Part shown: positions 26,514 through 35,685 of the stretch, one piece after another
Layout of the letters: each line of letters begins with the position of its first letter
Numbering within the stretch: position 1 is the stretch's first letter
Source: CAZXGD01 sp046350455
GTDB taxonomy: Bacteria > Planctomycetota > Phycisphaerae > Phycisphaerales > SM1A02
Length of the DNA stretch: 64,000 nt
Assembly (NCBI GenBank): GCA_046350455.1
Contig: JAXMAM010000005.1
Location: forward strand, 96,694 to 160,693
Direction: 5' to 3'
Notes under the pieces: model-generated
What the model saw: only the letters and a program-made list of their open reading frames with translations
Databases searched by the model: none
What the model was told of the DNA's origin: nothing
Translations under genes and position numbers: made by a program

Positions 26514-26840
26514 ATGCCCACAAGCGTTCCCATGCCCCTCACCCGGCAGCAGGTGGTGGACGGCTATTTCATGGAGCACCGCGCGCGCGTGCTGGACATC
26601 GCAGCGTTCCTGGACCGCGTGGAGCGCGCGGCGCCCACCGCGCAGGGCGCGTCCACCGCGCCCGCCACACCAGACGACTTCCGCATGGCTGCGTTTCGCA
26701 GCGCGCTGGCCATCCTGTCCGATGGCAAGCCAGAGCGCGCACGCCGCGTGCTGGAGCTGTTCAGCGATCCATCCACGGACCCCATCGCCAAGGCTCCCAT
26801 GAAGGGCGCCACTGGCGCGCACGACCCACACACCCGCTGA
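26514..26840 (+). CDS. Small unknown protein upstream of the TatD/EboB gene
   Basis: 108 residues; not recognised with confidence. The core RQQVVDGYFMEHRARVLDIAAFLDRVERA is helical, and a second helical part contains RSALAILSDGKPERARRVLELF. No signal peptide, membrane segment or cysteine. It ends 13 nt before the TatD-type gene and is surely cotranscribed with it. It could be a small ebo-associated partner but is much shorter than known EboA proteins. TAGACT, 6 nt, ATG indicates a leaderless transcript. Confidence 0.7.
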   Translation: MPTSVPMPLTRQQVVDGYFMEHRARVLDIAAFLDRVERAAPTAQGASTAPATPDDFRMAAFRSALAILSDGKPERARRVLELFSDPSTDPIAKAPMKGATGAHDPHTR

Positions 26841-26853
26841 GCGCACGGCAGCC

Positions 26854-27687
26854 ATGTACATCGACCCCCACATCCACATGGTCAGCCGCACCACGGACGA
26901 CTACGTCCGCATGGCGCGCGCCGGCTGCGTGGCCATCACCGAACCAGCCTTCTGGGCTGGCTACGACCGCAGCAGCCCCGCTGGCTTCTTTGACTACTTC
27001 CGCCAGCTCACTGAGCATGAACCACGCCGCGCCGCGCAGTACGGCATCCGCCACCACACCTGGCTCTGCATCAACCCCAAGGAGGCGGAGGACCCTGGCT
27101 TTGCGCGGGAAGTCATCGCGCTCATCCCCAAGTTTCTGCAGTGCGGCAACGTGCTTGGCATCGGCGAGATCGGCCTGAACAAGAACAGCCGCAACGAGCT
27201 CCAGGTGCTGCACGAACACCTCCAGCTTGCCAGCGACCACAACCTGATGGTGCTGGTGCACACGCCGCACCTGGAGGACAAGCTGAAGGGCACGCGCCTG
27301 ATCCTGGACGCCATTGCTGGCTTCAGCAAGCTGGACCCAGGCCGCGTGCTGATTGACCACGTGGAGGAGCACACCGCCAAGCTGGTGCTGGACCGCGGCT
27401 TCTGGTGCGGCATGACGCTGTACCCGGACACCAAGTGCACGCCGCAGCGCGCGGTGGACATCATCGAGATGTACGGTTCCGAACGCATCTGGATGAACAG
27501 CGCTGGCGACTGGGGGCACAGCGACCCGCTGGCTGTGGCCAAGGCGCAGATGGAGATGCGCCGCCGCGGACACCTGGAGGCGCTGGTGCGCAAGGTGACC
27601 TTTGACAATCCCCGCACCTTCCTCTCGCAGAGCCAGCGTTTCAACTGCGAGCCGCTGCGCCCCACAGCGCCCGACGTCATCCGCTAG
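26854..27687 (+). CDS. eboB: TatD-family metal-dependent hydrolase (EboB type)
   Basis: 277 residues, TIM-barrel amidohydrolase. Metal ligands: HxH in DPHIHM near the N-terminus, Glu in GIGEIGLN (about 110), His in LVHTPH (about 135) and IDHVEEH, and a terminal Asp in SAGDWGHSDP. The replacement of the usual TatD ending and the surrounding eboD, eboE and eboC genes identify the ebo subfamily. In the ebo pathway its reaction is unknown. Located 13 nt after a small unknown gene and 16 nt before an MFS exporter on the same strand. Confidence 0.82.
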   Translation: MYIDPHIHMVSRTTDDYVRMARAGCVAITEPAFWAGYDRSSPAGFFDYFRQLTEHEPRRAAQYGIRHHTWLCINPKEAEDPGFAREVIALIPKFLQCGNVLGIGEIGLNKNSRNELQVLHEHLQLASDHNLMVLVHTPHLEDKLKGTRLILDAIAGFSKLDPGRVLIDHVEEHTAKLVLDRGFWCGMTLYPDTKCTPQRAVDIIEMYGSERIWMNSAGDWGHSDPLAVAKAQMEMRRRGHLEALVRKVTFDNPRTFLSQSQRFNCEPLRPTAPDVIR

Positions 27688-27703
27688 CGCCCGCTGCTGA
27701 CCC

Positions 27704-29314
27704 GTGACGCACCAGCACTCCCAACAGAACGCGCACGCACACGTGCATGCGCATGCAGACCACCAGCCCCGGCGCTGGCTGGTCCTGCTGGCCATGACCG
27801 GCAGCCTGTCCATGATCTTTGTGGACATGACCGTGGTGGGAATCGCGCTGCCCTCCATTGGCGGCAGCCTGAACATGAACGCCGAAGGCCAGGCGTGGAT
27901 CGTCACGTCGTACCTGTTGACCATGGCGTCGCTGCTGGCGCTGGGTGGAAGGCTGGGCGACCTGCTGGGCCGCGTGCCAGCGTTCATCGCAGGCGTGGTG
28001 GGCTTTGCAGCCGCCAGCGCCATCTGCGGGCTGGCGCAGGATGGCACCATGCTCATCGCAGGCCGCGTGGCGCAGGGCATCAGCGCGTGCCTCATGCAGC
28101 CAGCCTCTGGCGCGCTGGTGGTGAGCAGCTTTGCGCAGGGCGAGCGCGGCAAAGCCATGGCTGTCTATGTAGGAATCCCCCTGCTTTTCATGGCGCTGGG
28201 CCCAGCGCTGGGCGGCGTGGTGGTGCAGCAGTTTGGGTGGCGATGGGTCTTCTATCTGAACCTTCCTGTGGCGGCCATGGCGGTGCTGCTGACCGCTGTG
28301 GCGCGCCCCCACCAGGTGCGCAGCCAGGACCGCCGCATTGACTGGGCTGGCGGCGGCCTGCTGCTTCTTGGCTTGCCACCGCTGGTCTTTGGCATCCAGG
28401 AGCTGGGCGCTGCAGCGGGCGGCACGCGCAGCGCAGAGGGCGTGGAAGCCACCTCGGTGCCGGTGGCTGCAGCAGTGGGCTGCATCGTGTGGGGCGTGGT
28501 GGCGCTGGCTGTCTTTGCGCGGCACCAGTGGAACAGCGCGCGCCCGCTCCTCAAGCTGCACCTCTTTGCCAGCCGGCCCATCCTGGCCAGCGCTGTGGTC
28601 ATCGCGTGCATGCAGTTTGGCATGACGGGGTTTGTCATCCAGGGCTCCATCTACGCGCGTGAGGTGCTGGGCTACTCACCCGCCAAGGCTGGCGCCAGCC
28701 TGCTGCCGCTTTTGGCGCCAGTCATCCTGATGGTGCACGTGGCTGGCCGCTGGTACGACCGCGCTGGCGTGCGCAAGCCAGTCATCACAGGCACAGCGCT
28801 GGCCACCGTGGGGCAGCTGGTGCAGGCGCTGGGCGCATGGATGCAGAACTACGCGGTCATGGCGCTGGGCATGCTGGTCATGGGCACAGGCATCGCCTTC
28901 ACGCTGAGCCCCAGCAACACCGACGCGCTCAGCCGTGCGCCCTCAGAGGACCGTGGCCAGGTGAGCGGCCTGGTGCAGACGCTGCGCCAGGTGGGCGCCA
29001 GCGTGGGCCTTGCTGCGGTGGCCGCTGGCGTGCTGCTGGTGCAGTCCATGCAGGAGGCGCGCGTGTCAGAGCTCACGCATGCGCAGGTGGAGGCGCTCCG
29101 CCACGGCTTCCGGGCAGATGATCCACAGGCAGTCGAACGCGCCAACACCCAGCCAGAGGCACCGCAGGTGCGCGCCATTGTGGCCACCAGCATGGCTGCG
29201 GGCAGCCTGGTGGCGGCCGCAGCGTTCGCCGCGGCGTGCCTGACCGCCGTGCGCCTGCTGCCCACAGGCCAGCCGCTGCCGCGCGGCAGCGCTCAGCCGC
29301 CCAAGAATGCGTGA
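27704..29314 (+). CDS. MFS multidrug-type exporter, DHA2 (EmrB/QacA) family
   Basis: 536 residues from a GTG start. His-rich N-terminal tail, then about 14 hydrophobic segments. The first helix carries the DHA2 signature SMIFVDMTVVGIALPSIGGSL, followed by motif A GGRLGDLLGRVPAF. Likely proton-coupled drug or metabolite efflux. It follows eboB by 16 nt on the same strand and could export the product of the ebo-linked pathway (inference). The 3' end overlaps the convergent small membrane protein gene by 22 nt. Confidence 0.92.
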   Translation: MTHQHSQQNAHAHVHAHADHQPRRWLVLLAMTGSLSMIFVDMTVVGIALPSIGGSLNMNAEGQAWIVTSYLLTMASLLALGGRLGDLLGRVPAFIAGVVGFAAASAICGLAQDGTMLIAGRVAQGISACLMQPASGALVVSSFAQGERGKAMAVYVGIPLLFMALGPALGGVVVQQFGWRWVFYLNLPVAAMAVLLTAVARPHQVRSQDRRIDWAGGGLLLLGLPPLVFGIQELGAAAGGTRSAEGVEATSVPVAAAVGCIVWGVVALAVFARHQWNSARPLLKLHLFASRPILASAVVIACMQFGMTGFVIQGSIYAREVLGYSPAKAGASLLPLLAPVILMVHVAGRWYDRAGVRKPVITGTALATVGQLVQALGAWMQNYAVMALGMLVMGTGIAFTLSPSNTDALSRAPSEDRGQVSGLVQTLRQVGASVGLAAVAAGVLLVQSMQEARVSELTHAQVEALRHGFRADDPQAVERANTQPEAPQVRAIVATSMAAGSLVAAAAFAAACLTAVRLLPTGQPLPRGSAQPPKNA

Positions 29315-29805
29315 AGCACGCGCGCGCCCAGGCGCCCGCCCAGCAGCGCTGCGACAGCCGCCGCCACTGGCACGCCCCACACCCACAGCGCGCCGGGAAC
29401 GATGCGCAGCGCCATGGCGCCCTCATCCTCCGCGGTGCGGGTCATGTCCTGGCCCACGCTGGTGCGGAGCATGCCCCACACCACCGTGGCGCACAGCAGC
29501 GCCACCACCAGCATGGCCACCGCCTTTCCAGCGCCGCCCACGATGCGCGCAAGGAATCCAGCCAGAAACGCGCCCAGCGCGCTCAGCATGATGGCCATCA
29601 CGTCCAGGTTGGTGGCGGACTGCCACGATCCAGGCTGCATGAGGTCATCTGGGCGCATGATGATGCGGATGAGGGCGATGCCCACGCCCATCACCGTCAG
29701 GAAGGCGATGGCTCCGATGAACGCGCCCAGCACGCACCGCGCGAGTCCTGGTCCGTCATCCGTGTCTGCCACCTGCGATGCAGCTGGTTCTGGTGCCTGC
29801 GTCAT
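29293..29805 (-). CDS. Small membrane protein of unknown function
   Basis: 170 residues from the ATG giving MTQAPEPAAS, with a GGTGGGG ribosome-binding stretch upstream; the frame upstream overlaps the esterase gene. Four hydrophobic segments (CVLGAFIGAIAFLTVMGVGIAL, VMAIMLSALGAFLAGFLA, AVAMLVVALLCATVVWGML and WGVPVAAAVAALLGG). It starts in an ATGA overlap with the sialate esterase gene upstream, so it is translationally coupled to it. No family recognised. Confidence 0.72.
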   Translation of the reverse strand: MTQAPEPAASQVADTDDGPGLARCVLGAFIGAIAFLTVMGVGIALIRIIMRPDDLMQPGSWQSATNLDVMAIMLSALGAFLAGFLARIVGGAGKAVAMLVVALLCATVVWGMLRTSVGQDMTRTAEDEGAMALRIVPGALWVWGVPVAAAVAALLGGRLGARVLHAFLGG

Positions 29806-31901
29806 GAATTCCCCACCTTGATGCGGAATGGATGCGCTGGCAGCGAGAGCTCGCCGCTGGCGTCCATGAGGTTTGCGTCCTGCGGATTGTCCTGCCACCC
29901 GTAGCGGATTTCCTTGGGCTTGGGAACAGCGGGGCACTTCAGCCGCACCGTGGTTGGCGTGGCGATGGACGCCTCCGCCCGGTAGAAGACGCCGTCTTCG
30001 CCCGCCATGGAAAAGCCGCCCAGCACTGTGCCGTTGCGAAGCGTCAAGGGCGGCCGCTCCACATCAAACTCCACGATGAGCCCGTCCTTGTCCGTGCGCA
30101 GCCGCATCACGCGCGGGCCGCGCCACGAGACCTTTGGCTGTTCGTACGTGGTGGCCAGCGCCCAGCGCGCTAGGCGCCCGCCCACGGCCTTCTTGTCGCG
30201 CGGGTGGATGTCGCGCGCATCGCCCACGTCAATGGTGGGGATCACGCCGGCATTGGGCACCTGCATCTCCAGCGAAAGCTGCGCGTCGCGCAGTTCGGGC
30301 CACACGCCGGCCACAGCCGCATCTGGCTGGTGGTCGTGGAATGCCGCCAGGCTCACCACGCCAAAGGGCATGTCGGGCCGCTCGAACGCGGTGCGCCAGC
30401 TGCGCGCCACCAGCGGCAGCAAGTCACGGTACGCCTGCGCCTCCTCCATGGAATTGGCGTTGGACTCGCCCTGATACCAGATGGCGCCGCGCACGCCGTA
30501 GCCGGCAAACGGCGCGATCATGGCGTTGAACAGCGCGGCCATGTCTGTGTTGCGCGTGGCGGGAGCGGCCTCGGGCATGGGCCGGTCTGGCGGCTTTGGC
30601 AGGTCTGCTGCAGCGCCACCCTTTTTCCACAGCCACTCGCCGTCCAGCGCGACTACCGCGTCGCCCGCATCCGGGCAGCGCAGCACCACGGGGCCGCTCA
30701 CCATGCCGCCCTCGCCATGCAGGTCCACCACCTCCAGCGAGATCAGCGCAGCGCCGGGCTTCACCAGGTCGCCCGGGATCGCATAGCGGCGCTCGCTGGT
30801 CCAGTTGTTGATGGTGTTGGCCACCGCGCGGCCGTTGAAGTAGGCCACGTCTCCGTCATCCACTGGCCCCATCTCCAGCACGCAGGCCTTGCCAGACCAC
30901 TCGGCTGGGATGTCCACCATGCGCCGGTACCAGACCACGCCGTCGAATCCAGCCAGCTCTGGCACCGCCGACCACTTCTGCGGCAGCGTGCCTGCGCTCC
31001 AGCCATCCTCGCCAGCCTTGGGTTCCACGGATGGCGCGTACCACTTGCCCTTGGCGCCGGGTTCAGCGGTGTTCACCGCCTTCCACCAGTTGTTGGCAGA
31101 GCGCTGATACTCGGTCCAGGTCACGCTCCACTCCTTGTCGCGCAGCGCCTCGGGCGTGCTGTCCCAGATCTCCACGCGCGCGCGCTGGCGCGCCACCTCG
31201 GCCTCGTAGCGCGGATGCGTGGCCAGCGTGGTCAGGTCCACCCATGGCTCGGCGCGCGTTCCGCCCCAGTTGATGGACAGGATTCCAATGGGCACGCCCA
31301 GCTTCTTCTTCAAGTCCACTGCAAACCAGAAGGCCACTGCGCTGAAGTCATTCACGGTCTGCGGTCCCAGCGTGACCCATTGGGCTGGAATGTTGAACTG
31401 CGGCCGGTTGGCTGTGGCGTGCGGCACCTTCAGGATGCGGATGTCCGGATCGTCCGCTTCCGCCAGCGCCGCGGCCACCTGCGTGCCAGTGCCGCTGATG
31501 GTCCACTCCATGTTGGACTGGCCACCAGCCACCCACACCTCGCCCACCACTACATCGTTCACGGTCAGGGTGTTGGCGCCGCTCACCACCAGCTGCATGG
31601 GCTTGGCCGAGGCTGGCAGCGCCTCCAGGTTCACGCTCCAGTGCCCGTCGGTGTTGGCCAGCACCTTGCCGCTGCGCACCGGCGGGCCGCCAGAGCCGTC
31701 GCGCAGCTCCACAGCCACCGACTCATTGGGCTGCGCCATGCCAAACACGCGCACTGGGATGTTGCGCTGCAAGACCATGTGGTCGGTGAAGACAGAAGGC
31801 AGCTTGACATCTGCTGCAGCGGGCGCAGCCAGCAGCCCCGCCACCGCGGCGTGGGCACAGATGGTGGAGAATGATGTGGCAGGCCAGCAGGGTGTGCGCA
31901 T
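29802..31901 (-). CDS. Sialate O-acetylesterase-like SGNH hydrolase, exported
   Basis: 699 residues from the ATG giving MRTPCWPATS, which leaves a signal peptide ending APAAA. Catalytic Ser in GGQSNMEW (GQSNM, about residue 105), Asp-x-x-His near the end of the second half (DIHPRDK), and WYQGESNA, all typical of the sialate/acetylxylan esterase SGNH family. A beta-sandwich insertion (LAGFDGVVWYRRMVDIP...) resembles a galactose-binding-like module. It deacetylates sugars from host or algal glycans. Coupled to the small membrane protein downstream. Confidence 0.88.
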   Translation of the reverse strand: MRTPCWPATSFSTICAHAAVAGLLAAPAAADVKLPSVFTDHMVLQRNIPVRVFGMAQPNESVAVELRDGSGGPPVRSGKVLANTDGHWSVNLEALPASAKPMQLVVSGANTLTVNDVVVGEVWVAGGQSNMEWTISGTGTQVAAALAEADDPDIRILKVPHATANRPQFNIPAQWVTLGPQTVNDFSAVAFWFAVDLKKKLGVPIGILSINWGGTRAEPWVDLTTLATHPRYEAEVARQRARVEIWDSTPEALRDKEWSVTWTEYQRSANNWWKAVNTAEPGAKGKWYAPSVEPKAGEDGWSAGTLPQKWSAVPELAGFDGVVWYRRMVDIPAEWSGKACVLEMGPVDDGDVAYFNGRAVANTINNWTSERRYAIPGDLVKPGAALISLEVVDLHGEGGMVSGPVVLRCPDAGDAVVALDGEWLWKKGGAAADLPKPPDRPMPEAAPATRNTDMAALFNAMIAPFAGYGVRGAIWYQGESNANSMEEAQAYRDLLPLVARSWRTAFERPDMPFGVVSLAAFHDHQPDAAVAGVWPELRDAQLSLEMQVPNAGVIPTIDVGDARDIHPRDKKAVGGRLARWALATTYEQPKVSWRGPRVMRLRTDKDGLIVEFDVERPPLTLRNGTVLGGFSMAGEDGVFYRAEASIATPTTVRLKCPAVPKPKEIRYGWQDNPQDANLMDASGELSLPAHPFRIKVGNS

Positions 31902-31951
31902 TCCTGCATGATCCCCGGTCCGGTGCGCCGATTCAACCAGCAGAGATCTCC

Positions 31952-32629
31952 ATGCCCCCAGGCGCCTCACCCCCCCGCATCGGCATCACTGCAGACGTCC
32001 ACACAGACCCCAGCGGCCGCCTCTGGCACCGGGTGCGCGCCGCCTACATAGACGCCGTGGTGAAGGCTGGGGGCCTCCCCCTGGTGCTGCCAGCCGTCCC
32101 AGCGCTGCGAGCAGCCTGTCTGGACGCGGTGGACGGCGTGATCCTCACTGGCGGGGACGACATTGACACCACCCCCTTTGGCGTGCCCCTCCACCCCAAG
32201 GCAGAGGTCATGCACCCCGTGCGGCAGGAGGCGGAACTGGCGCTCCTGGACGCGCTGCGCTCCCGCCCCGCCATGCCAGTGCTGGGAATCTGCCTGGGAA
32301 TGCAGCTGATGGGGGTGCACAACGGGTGCAGGCTCATCCAGCACATGCACGACCATCTGCCCGACGCAGACCGGCATCAGGGCGACCGCCAGCACCCAGT
32401 GCAGTCTTCGCTGGGAAATGGTCCGGTGGCCAGCTCCCACCACCAGGCCCTGGGGGACTCCCAGGGCTTCCAGGTCATCGGAACATCAGATGATGGGGTC
32501 ATTGAGGCCATCCAGGACCCATCTCGGCCCTTTTATGTGGGGGTCCAATGGCACCCAGAACGGACTCCAGACCCGCAAATGGGGCTCGGGGTGCTGAAAC
32601 GCCTCGTGATGGCTGCCCAGCAGGGGTAG
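31952..32629 (+). CDS. Gamma-glutamyl-gamma-aminobutyrate hydrolase-like class I amidotransferase
   Basis: 225 residues from the ATG giving MPPGASPPRI. Peptidase C26 family: nucleophile Cys in GICLGMQLM (about 113), His-Glu in GVQWHPERT near the C-terminus, plus LTGGDDIDTTPFG, the substrate-loop motif of PuuD-type enzymes. It hydrolyses gamma-glutamyl amides, as in putrescine breakdown. Slightly shorter than PuuD (~250). No other puu genes are nearby. The exact start is uncertain; the frame continues upstream to 31871 over the divergent esterase gene. Confidence 0.82.
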   Translation: MPPGASPPRIGITADVHTDPSGRLWHRVRAAYIDAVVKAGGLPLVLPAVPALRAACLDAVDGVILTGGDDIDTTPFGVPLHPKAEVMHPVRQEAELALLDALRSRPAMPVLGICLGMQLMGVHNGCRLIQHMHDHLPDADRHQGDRQHPVQSSLGNGPVASSHHQALGDSQGFQVIGTSDDGVIEAIQDPSRPFYVGVQWHPERTPDPQMGLGVLKRLVMAAQQG

Positions 32630-32690
32630 CCTTTGCGTGGTGCGGTGGCGTGCCACGTGGCCCGCTCCGCCCATCTGAAAGGAACACACC

Positions 32691-33413
32691 ATGTTGATCG
32701 CTGCGCTGGTTGGTCTGGCTCTTCACGCGGACGCGCTGTTGCCTGGCAAGCCCGCACCCGCCATGACCACGGATACCGTCGTCAAGGGCAAGGACGTCAA
32801 GTCGTTTGAGAAGGGGAAGGTGTATGTGGTCGAGTTCTGGGCCACGTGGTGCCCACCCTGCCGCGCCAGCATCCCGCACCTGACCGAGCTGGCCAAGGCC
32901 AACCCGGAAGTCACGGTCATCGGTGTGGCTGGCTTCGAGCGCGGCGAGGGCGATGCGCGCCTCTCCAAGCTGAAGGACTTCGTCAACACCCAGGGTGACA
33001 AGATGAACTACACCGTCCTCTTCGACGGCGATGGCACCATGGGCAAGGACTGGATGGAAGCTGCCAAGCAGAATGGCATTCCCTGCGCGTTCGTGGTGGA
33101 TGGCACTGGCAAGGTCAGCTACATCGGCTCGCCTGACCAGAAGCTGAACGACGCCGTGGCGCTGGCCAAGAGCAGCACGGCCCGCGACAGCAAGAGCTCG
33201 AAGGACAGCAAGTCTTCCAAGGACAGCAAGACCTCCAAGGACTCCAAGTCCTCCAAGGACAGCCAGACTTCGAAGGACAGCAAGACCTCGAAGGACAGCC
33301 AGACATCCAAGGACAGCCAGTCCTCCTCCAACTCCAGCAGCAACTCCTCCAAGGACAGCAAGTCCTCCTCCAGCTCCAGCAGCAACTCGTCTGGCCAGAA
33401 GTCCGGCCACTGA
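32691..33413 (+). CDS. TlpA/ResA-like thioredoxin with SKDS-repeat tail
   Basis: 240 residues. N-terminal hydrophobic leader, thioredoxin-fold domain with EFWATWCPPCRAS (CPPC active site, about 47-50) and the cis-Pro region NGIPCAFVVD. After residue ~165 the protein becomes a tail of about eight hexapeptides of the type KDS(K/Q)(S/T)S and then Ser/Asn-rich sequence to the end. The domain reduces or isomerises disulfides outside the cytoplasm; the tail is probably disordered. Promoter: GGGGTAGCCT at 32625-32634, RBS GAAAGGA. EboE follows after 12 nt. Confidence 0.87.
   Translation: MLIAALVGLALHADALLPGKPAPAMTTDTVVKGKDVKSFEKGKVYVVEFWATWCPPCRASIPHLTELAKANPEVTVIGVAGFERGEGDARLSKLKDFVNTQGDKMNYTVLFDGDGTMGKDWMEAAKQNGIPCAFVVDGTGKVSYIGSPDQKLNDAVALAKSSTARDSKSSKDSKSSKDSKTSKDSKSSKDSQTSKDSKTSKDSQTSKDSQSSSNSSSNSSKDSKSSSSSSSNSSGQKSGH
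33181..33330 (+). repeat. 18-bp minisatellite coding for KDSxxS repeats
   Basis: About eight degenerate 18-bp units (consensus aaggacagcaagtcctcc) in frame within the thioredoxin gene. Most changes are synonymous or swap Lys/Gln and Ser/Thr, so the repeat is probably maintained at the protein level. Confidence 0.7.
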
Positions 33414-33425
33414 GCCGGTCGCTTT

Positions 33426-34685
33426 GTGGAGCCGGCGTACTGCACCAATGTGGTCGCTGGCCACTCGCTGCAGGAGACGCGCACCCATCTGGAGCGCGTC
33501 TTTGCAGCGGTGCGCCAGCACGTAGCCCCTGGCGGGGTCCTCCCGCTGGGGCTTTGGCTTTCTGCGCGGGCTGCGCATGATCTCTGCGCAGAGCCAGATG
33601 GCCCGCGCCGCCTGCGCGACTGGCTGGCGCACCACGGCCTGGCGGTGGTCACGCTGAATGCGTTTCCATACGCGGACTTCCACGGACCGGTGGTCAAGCA
33701 GCAGGTGTATGTGCCCAGCTGGGCGGACTCGCGCCGCCTGCTCTACACCGTGCAGCTGGCAGAGCTGCTGCCAGAGCTGCTTCCGCCTGGCGCCACGCAC
33801 GCCAGCATCTCCACTGTTCCGCTGGGCTGGCGGCCCGCGTTCCTGGCAGAGCACGATGGCGCCGCCATGGGCGTGGCCAGCGCGCACCTTGAGCAGCTGG
33901 TTCGCCACCTGGCGCGCGTGGAGGACCGCACTGGCGTGCGCGTGCACGTGGACCTGGAGCCAGAGCCGGGCTGCATGCTGCAGCGCGCAGAGGACGTCAC
34001 TGGCTTCTTTGCCAGCGCGCTGGTGGAGCGCCGCGGCCAGCCAGACCCGCGGCGGTACATCGGCGTGTGCCACGACGTGTGCCACGCCGCGGTGATGTTT
34101 GAAGGCCAGCAGGAGGTGCTGCGCGCGTATCGGCAGGCTGGCATCCGCGTGGGCAAGGTGCAGATCTCCAGCGCACCCTGCTGCAGCGGCGCGCCGGACG
34201 AGCTGGCGGTGCTGGCCTCCTTTGCCGAGGCGCGCTATCTGCATCAGACCTGCGTGCGCGCCATGGGGCGCATGCACTTCTTTGAGGACCTCCCGCGCGC
34301 GCTGGCAGAAGCGCCGCCTGGCGAATGGCGCACGCACTTCCACGTGCCTGTCTTTGCCGCACGCCTGGGCGCGCTGGCCACCACGCAGGCGCAGATCCGG
34401 GAGTGCCTGGCAGTGACCACCCAGTGGAGCGCAGACGAAGAGCCGCAGTACGAGGTGGAGACCTACGCGTGGGACGTGCTGCCGCCCAGCGCTGCAGGGC
34501 TCGCCGAAGACGCAGGGCGACCGGGCGGCAGAGGTCAGCTGCATGGCGCAGCAAACACAGGCAGCGCAGCGGCGGACCTCACTGCTGGCATCGCCCGCGA
34601 ACTACGCTGGACCATCCAGGCGCTGGCAGAGGCCCGCCAGGCTGCGGCGGGCGCAGCAGACCACCCGCGCGCTCCAGGCATGTGA
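33426..34685 (+). CDS. eboE: EboE-type metabolite traffic protein (TIM-barrel, xylose-isomerase-like)
   Basis: 419 residues from a GTG start. The N-terminus AYCTNVVAGHSLQETRTHLERVF is diagnostic for EboE. Conserved acidic and histidine residues of the sugar-phosphate isomerase/epimerase fold follow: HVDLEPEPGC, GVCHDVCHAAV, KVQISSAP, HFHVPVF. Its reaction is not known; in cyanobacteria EboE is needed with the other Ebo proteins to move scytonemin precursor to the periplasm. It lies 12 nt after the thioredoxin gene and 3 nt before the UbiA-family gene, so thioredoxin-eboE-eboC form one unit. Confidence 0.85.
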   Translation: MEPAYCTNVVAGHSLQETRTHLERVFAAVRQHVAPGGVLPLGLWLSARAAHDLCAEPDGPRRLRDWLAHHGLAVVTLNAFPYADFHGPVVKQQVYVPSWADSRRLLYTVQLAELLPELLPPGATHASISTVPLGWRPAFLAEHDGAAMGVASAHLEQLVRHLARVEDRTGVRVHVDLEPEPGCMLQRAEDVTGFFASALVERRGQPDPRRYIGVCHDVCHAAVMFEGQQEVLRAYRQAGIRVGKVQISSAPCCSGAPDELAVLASFAEARYLHQTCVRAMGRMHFFEDLPRALAEAPPGEWRTHFHVPVFAARLGALATTQAQIRECLAVTTQWSADEEPQYEVETYAWDVLPPSAAGLAEDAGRPGGRGQLHGAANTGSAAADLTAGIARELRWTIQALAEARQAAAGAADHPRAPGM

Positions 34686-34688
34686 ACC

Positions 34689-35582
34689 ATGTTCAGCTGG
34701 CTTGAACTCATGCGGTTGTCCAACGCGCCCACGGTGGCCAGCAATGTGCTGGCTGGCGTGGCGGTGGGCATGCTGGCGCGGCTGAGCGGCATCAACCCGC
34801 CGCTGGACACCATGGGCATGCTGCTCCTGGGCGTGCTGCTGGTGTACGCCGCTGGCATGATGCTGAACGACGCCTGCGACGTCAGCACCGACCGCGTGGA
34901 GCGGCCAGGCCGCCCCATTCCCAGCGGGCGCATCCCGCGCAAGCTGGCGCGCAACACTGCGGTGGTCATGCTTGCCGCGGGCACCACCGTGCTGGTGTTC
35001 GCTGGCGAGAAGACGCTGCCCTGGGCGCTCCTTCTTGGCTCTGCTGTGCTGCTGTACGACACGCTGCACCGGCAGATCCCGCTTTCGTGGCTGCTTCTGG
35101 CGCTGTGCCGCGGCACGGTGATTGTGGTGTCCGCACTGGCGGTGTCTCCTGGCAGCGACTGGCCGGTGATCAACCTGGTGGGCGGCGGGCTGTTCCTGTA
35201 CGTGGCAGCACTCAGCGCTGCAGCGCGCGACGAGATGCGCGGCATGGGCAAGGCAGCGCTCGTTGGCACGTTGGCGGTGCCGCTCCTCACGCTGTGGCCC
35301 GCAGCGCTTCTGCTCCTCGACATTCCGCGGCCGGACAACCTCTCGCTGGCCGCAGGCCTGGGCGTGCTGGGTGGCATCGCGCTCCCCAGCGCTGTCCTTG
35401 GCACCCGCAACGCGCTCATGGGCCGGCAGGGCGTGCCAGCTGCAGTGGGCCTCTGGCTGGGCACCATTCCGGTCATGGACGCCGCGGTCTGCTTCCTGCT
35501 GGGGCAGCCGTGGCTGGGCGTGGCATGCCTGGGCCTCTGGGGGGCCGCTGGCGCGCTGCGGCCGCGGATTGCAGCCAGCTGA
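34689..35582 (+). CDS. eboC: UbiA-family prenyltransferase (EboC type)
   Basis: 297 residues, about eight membrane helices. The first Asp-rich motif is NDACDVSTDRVERPGRPIPSGRI (NDxxDxxxD, about 58-66) and the second conserved loop is AARDEMRG (DExxG, about 185). UbiA enzymes attach a prenyl chain to an aromatic or small polar acceptor in the membrane. In the Ebo pathway EboC probably makes the lipid-linked carrier. Separated by 3 nt from eboE. Confidence 0.88.
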   Translation: MFSWLELMRLSNAPTVASNVLAGVAVGMLARLSGINPPLDTMGMLLLGVLLVYAAGMMLNDACDVSTDRVERPGRPIPSGRIPRKLARNTAVVMLAAGTTVLVFAGEKTLPWALLLGSAVLLYDTLHRQIPLSWLLLALCRGTVIVVSALAVSPGSDWPVINLVGGGLFLYVAALSAAARDEMRGMGKAALVGTLAVPLLTLWPAALLLLDIPRPDNLSLAAGLGVLGGIALPSAVLGTRNALMGRQGVPAAVGLWLGTIPVMDAAVCFLLGQPWLGVACLGLWGAAGALRPRIAAS

Positions 35583-35685
35583 GGCTGGCTTCCCAGAATG
35601 CTGGCTCCCTTTGCCGATGCTTCTGCGTACCACTGGGGGTAGCCTTTCCTGTGGTTCCATCGCACACTTCTGGAGGATGCACGCG

